Assembly: GCA_035570275.1 (NCBI GenBank)
Contig: DATMNI010000196.1
Span: forward strand, 1-7,444
DNA: 7,444 nt
DNA from: DATMNI01 sp035570275
Lineage (GTDB): Bacteria > Acidobacteriota > Terriglobia > Bryobacterales > Bryobacteraceae
Direction of reading: 5' to 3'
Shown here: positions 1 through 4,530 of the stretch, piece by piece
Numbering within the stretch: the first letter of the stretch is position 1
Layout: the number at the start of each line of letters is the position of its first letter
Made by a program: the position numbers and the translations under genes
Notes under the pieces: model-generated
What the model was told of the DNA's origin: nothing
Databases searched by the model: none
Seen by the model: the letters and a program-made list of their open reading frames with translations, nothing else

Positions 1-1257
1 CTCGCAAAGGGTTTGAGGAGGGCCGCCGGCGGCTTCAATCTTCATAACCTTCCCCCCCACCAGGAATCCGATAAAGCGGCTGTCCGGCGACCAAAACAGA
101 GCAAAGACCGCGCCCTCGGTGCCGGGCAGAGCATGCGCCGCCACGGAATCGAGCGGGCGCACCCACACCATCGTGTGCCCATCTGCGCCGCTGACTATGA
201 AAGCCAACTGGCGGCCGTCCGGTGAGAGCGCCGGGGGCGCGAAGGCGAAATTGGCCTTTTCGGGCGCCGGAATCTGGAAGCGCACGGCGGCAGGCCGCGG
301 CGGCGTCTCGCGGAAATGCACCACTGCTACTGCAAGGCCGGCGAGCGCGACCAGCGCGATACCCACGTTCCACCAGCGCACAGCGGCGCGCGTGTGCGGC
401 GCAACGATCGAAGCTGGGGATTCCAGTTCCTCATCGATCTCCAGACGGGCGTCGGCAATGTCAGCCAAACGCCGCTGGCGGTCCCGCTCCAGGCAGCGCC
501 GCAACAGCCGGCGGATGGCCGGCGGCGTATCGGGCGGCAGCGTCGACCAATCCGGGTCCGTCTTGAGCACGGCCGCCAGCGTGTCCGATACGGTGCCGCA
601 GCCGAACGGGTTCCTTCCGGTAAGCAATTCGTAGAACACCACGCCGAAGCTCCAGATGTCGGCGCGCTTGTCCACTTTCTGTCCGCGCGCCTGTTCGGGA
701 GACATGTAGGCGGCGGTGCCCATGATCGCGCCCGCCATGGTGCCTTGCATGGTGAGAGTGGGGGAGGACGCCGGGTTGCCGCTGTGTGCAGGATCGGATG
801 CAGTGTCGGCGGAGAGCGCCTTGGCGAGGCCGAAATCGAGGACCTTGAGGCGGCCCTCCGGTGTGATCTTGAGGTTGGCCGGTTTCAGATCGCGGTGGAC
901 CACGCCCTTTTCGTGCGCGTATTCCAGGGCGTCGATCAATTGACGGATCAGCGGCAGCGCGGCTTCGATAGAAAGCGGACCGGCGGGCGGTTGGCCTGGG
1001 ACCAGTTCCATGACGATGGCGCGTTCCTCCACGCCATAGACCGCGGAGATGTTCGGATGGTTGAGGGACGCCAGAACCTGGGCCTCGCGGGTGAAGCGGG
1101 CGAGCCGGTCGGGGTCGTTGGCGACGGCCTCGGGAAGCACTTTGATGGCAACTTCGCGATTGAGTTTGGTGTCGGTGGCGCGATAGACGGCGCCCATGCC
1201 GCCCTCACCGAGTTTGGAGACGATGCGATAGTGGCCAATGGAGGACTGCGGGCTCAT
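1..1257 (-). CDS. Membrane-anchored eukaryotic-like Ser/Thr protein kinase with PD40/propeller sensor region (3' end outside window)
   Basis: The reading frame is open from an ATG at 1257 to the left edge, giving 419 residues and no stop, so the C-terminus is missing. A complete Hanks-type kinase domain is visible: glycine-rich loop LGEGGMGAVY (16-25), VAIK lysine K39, a probable alpha-C glutamate E58, catalytic loop HRDLKPAN (121-128, D123), DFG (141-143), activation loop ending YMSPEQ (184-189) and DIWSFGVVFYELLTG (200-214). It is an RD kinase and should be active. The activation loop is rich in Ser/Thr, which fits autophosphorylation. A hydrophobic helix at about 297-313 is the single membrane span, placing the kinase in the cytoplasm. 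After it come repeats LSPDGRQLAF (344-353) and FWSPDSRFIGFL (388-399), typical of PD40/WD40-like TolB-type propellers, probably extracytoplasmic. Such kinases are very numerous in Acidobacteriota. The substrate and stimulus cannot be read from sequence. The segment after the hinge seems a little shorter than usual. Confidence 0.95.
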   Translation of the reverse strand, partial: MSPQSSIGHYRIVSKLGEGGMGAVYRATDTKLNREVAIKVLPEAVANDPDRLARFTREAQVLASLNHPNISAVYGVEERAIVMELVPGQPPAGPLSIEAALPLIRQLIDALEYAHEKGVVHRDLKPANLKITPEGRLKVLDFGLAKALSADTASDPAHSGNPASSPTLTMQGTMAGAIMGTAAYMSPEQARGQKVDKRADIWSFGVVFYELLTGRNPFGCGTVSDTLAAVLKTDPDWSTLPPDTPPAIRRLLRRCLERDRQRRLADIADARLEIDEELESPASIVAPHTRAAVRWWNVGIALVALAGLAVAVVHFRETPPRPAAVRFQIPAPEKANFAFAPPALSPDGRQLAFIVSGADGHTMVWVRPLDSVAAHALPGTEGAVFALFWSPDSRFIGFLVGGKVMKIEAAGGPPQTLCE

Positions 1258-1273
1258 TGTGTCTCGTCATGGA

Positions 1274-1282
1274 ATGGTATCA
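1274..1282 (-). promoter_or_regulatory. Candidate extended -10 promoter of the kinase gene
   Basis: Read on the minus strand this is TGATACCAT, an extended -10 (TGn followed by a TAnnnT hexamer). It ends 16 nt before the kinase ATG, so transcription would start about 10 nt before the gene. I see no clear -35 box. This is a motif match only. Confidence 0.3.
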
Positions 1283-1329
1283 CTTCGGATCGGCTGGGGG
1301 CCGTGTCGGGAAAACCGCTTGCTAACGCG

Positions 1330-1351
1330 CGCGGCTCCGATCAGAGCCGCG
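1330..1351. repeat. REP-like palindrome, 8-bp stem
   Basis: Perfect inverted repeat CGCGGCTC / GAGCCGCG (1330-1337 and 1344-1351) around a 6-nt spacer. It lies between the divergently oriented kinase and acetyltransferase genes. The surrounding bases (1321-1351) resemble, from memory, an interspersed palindrome that is frequent in Solibacter-like genomes and often gets mistranslated in intergenic ORF calls. It could fold in either transcript. Family membership is inference until the genome is searched for further copies. Confidence 0.55.
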
Positions 1352-1455
1352 ACTTGTCGCTCGACCATTAGGAAGCGGAAACCGTGTACTTAGGAAGCAG
1401 GGCGGCGATGTGGGCGGGAGCGGGGGGCGAGTGTTATGACGGAAGTCTACAAGAA

Positions 1456-1491
1456 GGCGGATTGCCAATCCGCCGCAGGTTGGCAACCTGC
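1456..1491. repeat. Twin-hairpin intergenic repeat with complementary loops
   Basis: Two perfect hairpins lie back to back. The first is GGCGGATT-GCC-AATCCGCC (1456-1474, 8-bp stem). The second is GCAGGTT-GGC-AACCTGC (1475-1491, 7-bp stem). The 3-nt loops GCC and GGC are complementary to each other. This paired arrangement matches, from memory, a dispersed repeat of Acidobacteriota intergenic regions. An ORF that runs through it into the acetyltransferase gene is therefore unlikely to use a start this far upstream. Confidence 0.6.
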
Positions 1492-1524
1492 CCCACAGGT
1501 TAAGCACCCGAGCTGCAGGCAGGA

Positions 1525-1566
1525 GCTACGATTGCAACGGTCGCTGTGTCAGCGGACAATCGTAGC
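1525..1566. repeat. Nested hairpin immediately upstream of the acetyltransferase start
   Basis: The outer arms GCTACGATTG (1525-1534) and CAATCGTAGC (1557-1566) are exact reverse complements over 10 bp. Inside, CGCTG-TGT-CAGCG (1542-1554) forms a second stem. The structure ends 7 nt before the ATG at 1574, in the place where a ribosome binding site would be expected, and I see no good Shine-Dalgarno sequence there. It may be part of a dispersed repeat, or a leader structure that limits translation. The sequence alone does not decide. Confidence 0.5.
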
Positions 1567-1573
1567 AGTACTT

Positions 1574-2092
1574 ATGGTCGAGATTCGACAGTTGAACGCC
1601 GCCGAAGGGCTTCCCTACCTGGGGGCCCTTGCCGAGGTGCTACTGGACTGCGTGGAGGGAGGCGCCTCGGTCAGCTTCATGGCGCCATTGCCGCGGGCCA
1701 CGGCTGAATCATTCTTCGAAAAGGTTCTGCAAGGAGTGCAACAGGGCGACCGCATATTGCTGGCAGCCTTTGTCGATTCCAAATTGGTCGGGACGGTGCA
1801 GATCCTGATCGCCACGCCTCCGAACCAACCCCATCGAGCGGATGTCGCCAAGTTGCTCGTGGTACGATCGGCGCGTGGGCAAGGGGTGGGCGCGCGTCTC
1901 ATGGAGCATGTCGAAGAAGCCAGCCGGCTGGCAGGTAAGACGCTGCTTGTATTGGACACGGCCACGGGAGGGAACGCCGAGACGTTATACCTGCGCTTGG
2001 GGTGGACCCGCGTGGGAGTCATCCCGAAATATGCACTGTTTCCTGACGGAACATGGTGCGACACGACGATCTTTTGGAAACAGTTGGTGTAG
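1574..2092 (+). CDS. GNAT-family N-acetyltransferase
   Basis: The protein has 172 residues, the usual size for a single-domain GNAT enzyme, and should transfer the acetyl group of acetyl-CoA to an amine of unknown substrate in the cytoplasm. The acetyl-CoA-binding motif A is clear: strand ADVAKLLVV (89-97) followed by RSARGQGVGARLM (98-110), with the R/Q-x-x-G-x-G/A signature at R101-G106. The helix EHVEEASRLAG follows, then the motif-B-like strand TLLVLDTATG (123-132) and the segment AETLYLRLGWTRVGVIPKYAL (about 135-155), typical of the GNAT C-terminal half. The same frame is open back to 1436, but that extension translates the hairpin repeats, so ATG 1574 is chosen although its ribosome site is weak. 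The gene stands alone between a divergent kinase and an accessory patch. Such enzymes may modify antibiotics, proteins or small amines; I cannot choose between these. Confidence 0.9.
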   Translation: MVEIRQLNAAEGLPYLGALAEVLLDCVEGGASVSFMAPLPRATAESFFEKVLQGVQQGDRILLAAFVDSKLVGTVQILIATPPNQPHRADVAKLLVVRSARGQGVGARLMEHVEEASRLAGKTLLVLDTATGGNAETLYLRLGWTRVGVIPKYALFPDGTWCDTTIFWKQLV

Positions 2093-2108
2093 GCGCGCCA
2101 AACCACGA

Positions 2109-2128
2109 AACCGCGATAGCCCGCGGTT
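2109..2128. other. Short hairpin downstream of the acetyltransferase gene
   Basis: Inverted repeat AACCGCG (2109-2115) and CGCGGTT (2122-2128) with a 6-nt loop, starting 16 nt after the acetyltransferase stop. No T-rich tract follows, so it is a weak terminator candidate, perhaps assisting the stronger hairpin 60 nt further on. Confidence 0.35.
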
Positions 2129-2168
2129 ATTGCAAAATCTGGTCCTTTGGAATCAATACGGGTAAAGC

Positions 2169-2200
2169 GAAACCGCTACGGCCAAAGCGGTTTCCTTTCC
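2169..2200 (+). terminator. Probable Rho-independent-like terminator of the acetyltransferase gene
   Basis: GAAACCGCT (2169-2177) and AGCGGTTTC (2186-2194) form a perfect 9-bp stem with an 8-nt loop. The pyrimidine-rich tail TTTCCTTTCC overlaps the 3' arm. This suits transcription on the plus strand leaving the acetyltransferase gene. The tail is interrupted by cytosines, so termination may be incomplete. Confidence 0.5.
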
Positions 2201-2237
2201 AGCACCTCCGCAGACGGAGTGCCTGCCCCACCTTTTC

Positions 2238-2369
2238 TCACCGCATATAGAACAGGCTCAGGCGCGGCAGCCCGGCCTTTTCCAGCAGGTGCCGCTCCAG
2301 GTACTGCTTGTCCAGCATGGCCAGTTGATCGGCGGTCATCTTGCCGCGGTGGGGGCGCAACTGGCGGTC
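2238..2369 (-). pseudogene. Displaced 3' fragment of the 3742-4530 gene
   Basis: On the minus strand this segment encodes 43 residues and a stop matching the last 43 residues (220-262) of the protein from 3742-4530, starting DRQLRPHRGKM and ending RLSLFYMR. It matches bases 3742-3873 at 124 of 132 positions by hand alignment, with no gaps. Only two residues differ (Tyr to His, Glu to Asp); the other six changes are silent. Identity stops abruptly at 2369, where the sequence switches to an unrelated tail-like repeat, and fades beyond the stop codon. It has no start codon or upstream coding region, so it is a remnant. It is the left-hand member of a direct repeat that brackets both toxin-antitoxin modules. 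Confidence 0.9.
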
Positions 2370-2401
2370 ATCGACAACTGGCCGGCGCTGTTGAAGAAGG
2401 G
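2370..2401 (+). repeat. Short direct repeat, copy 1, possible tail of a kinase/PD40 gene
   Basis: These 32 bases match 3067-3098 with two mismatches. On the plus strand the segment reads VIDNWPALLKKG in a frame that closes at a TGA at about 2430. The pattern (V-x-NW-x-ALLKK) resembles, from memory, the extreme C-terminus of kinase/PD40 proteins in Solibacter-like genomes. It abuts the displaced gene fragment directly, so 2369/2370 is a recombination junction. The kinase-tail identity is inference. Confidence 0.6.
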
Positions 2402-2464
2402 AGCGGCTGCGCCATCAAGTGCCGCGAGGTCGTGAGGCAGGGGGAGCGGATACGCCCATGCCAG

Positions 2465-2477
2465 GAGTGCTACACTC
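2465..2477 (+). promoter_or_regulatory. Candidate promoter/operator of the first toxin-antitoxin module
   Basis: The 13-bp palindrome GAGTG-CTA-CACTC overlaps an extended -10 element TGCTACACT (2468-2476). The -10 ends 6 nt before the GTG start at 2483, so a transcript would begin at or next to the start codon, making it leaderless. A dyad on the -10 box is a natural site for autorepression by a toxin-antitoxin complex. No convincing -35 is present. Confidence 0.4.
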
Positions 2478-2482
2478 ACCTT

Positions 2483-2731
2483 GTGTCCACCGAAGAGTTG
2501 CTCGCGGAGGCACTGCGCCTCTCTCGCCGGGAACGCGCTTGTGTCGCTGAGGAACTGCTTTCCAGCCTGGAAGAGCCGGAAGATGAGGTCGCGGCGGCTT
2601 GGGCGACCGAGCTGGAGCGGCGTTCACGAGAAGTCGCCGAAGGTAAGGTCCAAACGACCGGCTGGGATACTGTGCGGACCGAGATCCTGAAGGAACTTCA
2701 TCAGCGGCGTGCGCGTCAAATTGCATCCTGA
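2483..2731 (+). CDS. Addiction-module antitoxin of the TIGR02574 type
   Basis: The protein has 82 residues if started at GTG 2483. Its N-terminal half, STEELLAEALRLSRRERACV, then AEELLSSLEEPEDEVAAAW, follows the pattern of the putative addiction-module component family TIGR02574: helix, RxxVAEELLxSL, acidic linker, then an AAWxxELxRR helix. The C-terminal part carries GKVQTTGWDTVRTEI, where family members have a G-x-V-x-x-x-x-W-x-x-V segment that embraces the toxin. It should bind and neutralise the RelE/ParE-like product of the next gene. The two frames overlap by 23 nt (2709-2731), which is typical for coupled synthesis of an antitoxin-toxin pair. The start is chosen because the similarity begins there and a candidate -10 lies just before it; a Shine-Dalgarno at normal spacing is lacking. 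The partner toxin is frameshifted, so this antitoxin may now be an orphan. Confidence 0.8.
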   Translation: MSTEELLAEALRLSRRERACVAEELLSSLEEPEDEVAAAWATELERRSREVAEGKVQTTGWDTVRTEILKELHQRRARQIAS

Positions 2732-3024
2732 TGCGCGTGCTGAGCTTCGCCGTGCCGCGCTTTGGTACGAGGAACGTCGTCTTGGTCTGGGAGACGAGTT
2801 CATCGCCGAGGGTTTCCGCCGCGCTCGAACGCATAGCGGAGACGCCGGACTCCTACCCTGCGTGGCTGGGAATTCGGGCCGTGGCCCCGATTATTCGCAG
2901 GGTCGTGCTCCAACGGTTCCCCTACGTGATCGCGTTTCAAAAGTGCTGGCGCTACGCGCTCGTCCTCGCGGTCGCTCACACCAGGCGCCGGCCGCTCTAC
3001 TGGTTCAAGCGCGCGAGCGCATGA
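2709..3024 (+). pseudogene. RelE/ParE-superfamily toxin, frameshifted
   Basis: From GTG 2709 the frame reads VRVKLHPDARAELRRAALWY, then EERRLGLGDEFIAE, up to the GAG codon at 2808-2810. The family similarity then continues one base later, from 2812: VSAALERIAETPDSYPAW, a stretch with RRVVLQRFPYVIAF, and VLAVAHTRRRPLYWFKR, ending at TGA 3022-3024. Joining the two parts gives about 104 residues with every usual RelE/ParE element: the H-P-x-A-x-x-E-L N-terminus, the W-Y-E-x-x-x-x-G-L-G helix turn, the R-F-P-Y strand and the A-V-A-H-x-x-R-x-P-x-Y-W C-terminus. A single extra G in the GGG at 2810-2812 explains the break. The active form would be an mRNA interferase or gyrase poison; I cannot tell which. 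Either the toxin is dead, or the base is a sequencing error, or ribosomes slip +1 there. Confidence 0.8.
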
Positions 3025-3042
3025 GGCAGATAGCCGACCCGC

Positions 3043-3099
3043 GGCGACGGCGTGCCGCTGACGGTGATCGTCAACTGGCCGGCGCTGTTGAATAAGGGG
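3043..3099 (+). pseudogene. Second tail-like fragment of a probable kinase/PD40 gene (direct repeat copy 2 at 3067-3098)
   Basis: In the plus frame this reads GDGVPLTVIVNWPALLNKG, closed upstream by a TAG at 3031-3033, with no start and no domain. Bases 3067-3098 repeat 2370-2401 with two mismatches. The strand pattern PLTVIVNWPALL resembles, from memory, the terminal strand of acidobacterial kinase/PD40 proteins. The frame continues past the repeat to a TGA at 3160-3162, probably without meaning. It begins soon after the broken toxin ends, so the first toxin-antitoxin module is bracketed by the two copies. Confidence 0.5.
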
Positions 3100-3107
3100 G
3101 GCGGCAG

Positions 3108-3147
3108 TTCCCTGATGCCGACGATAAACTCCTGCGGCGTCAGGGAA
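3108..3147 (-). terminator. Hairpin overlapping the hicA stop codon, candidate terminator
   Basis: TTCCCTGA (3108-3115) pairs perfectly with TCAGGGAA (3140-3147). The stem extends inward through one G-T pair and GCCG/CGGC, giving about 13 pairs around a 14-nt loop. The TGA stop of hicA (3142-3140) lies inside one arm. No T-tract follows on the minus strand, so it may protect the 3' end or act with Rho rather than terminate alone. Confidence 0.45.
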
Positions 3148-3361
3148 GAGGAATTGGCTTGATCGAGGCGTCATTGATGGCGTCCAGTACCTCCTTGACG
3201 ATTTTCGGGTGCAGCGTCTCGCTGCCATGGAACGGGACCACAACCCGGCGGCTGCCCTTCGCGTAGATTCGATGACTGCCTTTTGACCGCAACCAAACGA
3301 ATGCAGATTTCAGCAGCAACGCTTCCGCATCCGCCGCGGTCAGGCGCGGCAGTTTAGGCAT
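3140..3361 (-). CDS. hicA: HicA family mRNA interferase toxin
   Basis: The protein has 73 residues, a normal length for HicA, a small double-stranded-RNA-binding-fold toxin that cleaves mRNA when not bound by HicB. The N-terminus MPKLPRLTAADAEALLLKSA matches the family helix preceding the core. GSHRIY (28-33) carries the catalytic histidine H30, in the position of the conserved G-S-H of the family. VVVPFHGSETLHPKIVKEVL (40-59) gives the usual V-P-x-H-x-x-x-x-L-x-P-x-x-x-x-x-I-L pattern. Nothing is truncated, so it should be active. Its ATG lies 8 nt inside the end of hicB, showing coupled translation with the antitoxin first, the reverse of the E. coli gene order but common elsewhere. The stop sits within a hairpin. 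Confidence 0.92.
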   Translation of the reverse strand: MPKLPRLTAADAEALLLKSAFVWLRSKGSHRIYAKGSRRVVVPFHGSETLHPKIVKEVLDAINDASIKPIPLP

Positions 3362-3575
3362 GAACTTCGACTATAGTGGTCAGAATCTCCCGGCTCAGCG
3401 CTGCTGACCGTTCTTCGTCGGTCAGGGTCCCCAGAAATAGCTCAATGGCTTCGCGGATATTGGTCAGAGTCTCCTCGACCGTCCTTCCTTGCGATTGGCA
3501 GCCCTTCAATTCCGGACACCACGCGTAACACCCGTGCTCATCCTGTTCGATTACCACACTAACCTTGCTCTTCAT
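3354..3575 (-). CDS. hicB: HicB family antitoxin, short form without DNA-binding domain
   Basis: The product has 73 residues from the ATG at 3575. The sequence VSVVIEQDEHGCYAWCPELK (5-24), then GCQSQGRTVEETLTNIREAI (25-44), is the classic partial RNase-H-like HicB fold: a G-x-Y-x-x-x-x-P-E-L-x-G-C strand pair followed by S-Q-G-x-T-x-E-E-A/T-L-x-N-I-x-E-A-I. It should bind and inhibit HicA. There is no ribbon-helix-helix or helix-turn-helix extension at the C-terminus, so autoregulation would need another partner or another surface. The frame is open to an ATG at 3641, but that extension has no family similarity. ATG 3575 lies directly after a GGAGG (14 nt upstream, rather far) and a TACAAT box, so the message may be nearly leaderless. 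Confidence 0.92.
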   Translation of the reverse strand: MKSKVSVVIEQDEHGCYAWCPELKGCQSQGRTVEETLTNIREAIELFLGTLTDEERSAALSREILTTIVEVHA

Positions 3576-3581
3576 CAAAAT

Positions 3582-3604
3582 TGATTGTACCTCCGAGGCA
3601 ATCA
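3582..3604 (-). promoter_or_regulatory. Candidate hicBA promoter and dyad operator
   Basis: Half-sites TGATTG (3582-3587) and CAATCA (3599-3604) form a 6-bp inverted repeat separated by 11 nt. On the minus strand the -10-like hexamer TACAAT occupies 3589-3584, overlapping one half-site, and lies 8 nt before the hicB ATG. A bound repressor would block RNA polymerase. I see no -35 of consensus type. The binding protein is unknown because this HicB lacks a recognisable DNA-binding domain. Confidence 0.4.
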
Positions 3605-3741
3605 CCGCGTGATTCTCGGATGGGCGGGCGGCCCCGAGCACGCGCCAGGCACATTACCGTCACGCGTTTAGGAACCGTCGAGCAATCATGGCAAGGCCAC
3701 TTGGACGTCTAACCAAAAACGAAAGCCGCCCTACCCCTTCC

Positions 3742-4530
3742 TCACCGCATATAGAACAGGCTTAGCCGCGGCAGCCCAGCCTTTTCAAGTAGATGCCGCT
3801 CCAGGTACTGCTTCTCCAGCATGGCCAGTTGATCGGCGGTCATCTTGCCGCGGTAGGGGCGCAACTGGCGGTCGAGCTCGGCGCGCGATTGGAACATCTC
3901 TTCCTCGCTCTGACGAGTGCGTGCGATCGCGATCATCTTCTCTTCGAGCACCGTCAGCCGCTGCTCCAGGGCTTCCAGGTCGCCGTAGTGCTGCGGGACT
4001 TCGGCGGCCAGGCGGCTGAGGGACGTGGCGATTTCTGCAAAACCCGCGGGCATCGCGGCGGCGTTGCGCTCCAGGTAGGCGCGCAAATCGTCCAGCGGGA
4101 ACGGCGGGGCGCTGGATCGTTGCGCGCGGGGACGCACGGTGCCCGCCATGATCTGCGCTTCGGTGAGGACGGCTTGCGAGCAGAAGGCCAGCGAGTTCAC
4201 CATCCGGGTCTTCACCTTGCGGCTGCGCCACTTTTCGAAAGCCGCGTCGATGCCGCGCAGCACGGCTTCCAGGGGAACCTCGGAGTTCTTCCAACTCTCG
4301 ATCAGCGCCCAGTCGAGACACGAGAGGAGAAATAGGCTGGTGCCACGGACCTGGCGGAAGTGCTCCTCGATTTCGGTGTAGTAGTTGAAGTAGTTGTAGG
4401 TGAAGTCGGGGGCCGGGGGCTGGGGCCCGGGGGCCGGGGAAGGGATGCCGGATGCCGGATGCCGGTGGCCGGTGGTTGTGTCCTCAGGTTCGGAGTCCGG
4501 GGCCGGGGATGGGGGGCCGTCTTCGCTCAC
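3742..4530 (-). CDS. Unrecognised conserved-looking protein, last gene of the valS-coaX operon
   Basis: I do not recognise a named family. From GTG 4530 the product has 262 residues. The start is chosen because its GTG overlaps the coaX stop in a GTGA junction; an in-frame extension further upstream would only be antisense-like shadow of coaX. Residues 1-42 are a low-complexity Pro/Ala/Ser/Glu segment. Residues 43-128 look like a folded helical domain, with an aromatic patch FTYNYFNYYTEIEEHF (43-58), then RGTSLFLLSCLDWALIESW (62-80) and GIDAAFEKW (93-101). Residues 165-215 are heptad-like and probably coiled coil (LEALEQRLTVLEEKM). The basic tail 220-262 has no membrane segment or signal peptide, so a cytoplasmic protein is likely. 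Its last 43 residues are duplicated at 2238-2369. Operon position suggests a housekeeping role linked to cofactors or translation, but this is inference only. Confidence 0.85.
   Translation of the reverse strand: MSEDGPPSPAPDSEPEDTTTGHRHPASGIPSPAPGPQPPAPDFTYNYFNYYTEIEEHFRQVRGTSLFLLSCLDWALIESWKNSEVPLEAVLRGIDAAFEKWRSRKVKTRMVNSLAFCSQAVLTEAQIMAGTVRPRAQRSSAPPFPLDDLRAYLERNAAAMPAGFAEIATSLSRLAAEVPQHYGDLEALEQRLTVLEEKMIAIARTRQSEEEMFQSRAELDRQLRPYRGKMTADQLAMLEKQYLERHLLEKAGLPRLSLFYMR
4443..4475. repeat. 7-bp tandem repeat inside the start region of the unrecognised gene
   Basis: Three exact GGATGCC units (4443-4463) are followed by GGTGGCC and a partial GGTGG unit. They encode part of the Pro/Ala-rich N-terminal segment of the 3742-4530 gene. 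The unit length is not a multiple of three, so gain or loss of one unit would shift the reading frame of the protein. The flanks (4409-4440) are also G/C-rich low-complexity sequence. Confidence 0.75.

Noticed and set aside
316..1371. Long plus-strand open frame of 351 codons
   Set aside because: It lies antisense to the kinase gene, whose frame carries all Hanks kinase motifs; the plus-strand frame is a GC-rich shadow without recognisable domains.
1322..1507. Small minus-strand ORF of 61 codons between the kinase and acetyltransferase genes
   Set aside because: Its translation consists of the palindromic repeats, giving the characteristic false peptides such sequences produce.
1436..1573. 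N-terminal extension of the acetyltransferase to 1436
   Set aside because: It translates the twin hairpin and nested hairpin repeats; GNAT similarity begins at the ATG at 1574.
2147..2482. Upstream extension of the antitoxin frame
   Set aside because: It passes through the displaced gene fragment on the opposite strand and the kinase-tail repeat; family similarity starts at GTG 2483.
3576..3641. Longer HicB starting at 3641
   Set aside because: The extra 22 residues have no HicB similarity and cross the candidate promoter and dyad.
1258..3741. CRISPR array, tRNA gene or insertion sequence in the accessory region
   Set aside because: No regularly spaced repeats, no tRNA cloverleaf and no transposase or integrase frame could be seen; the direct repeats present are gene-end duplications.
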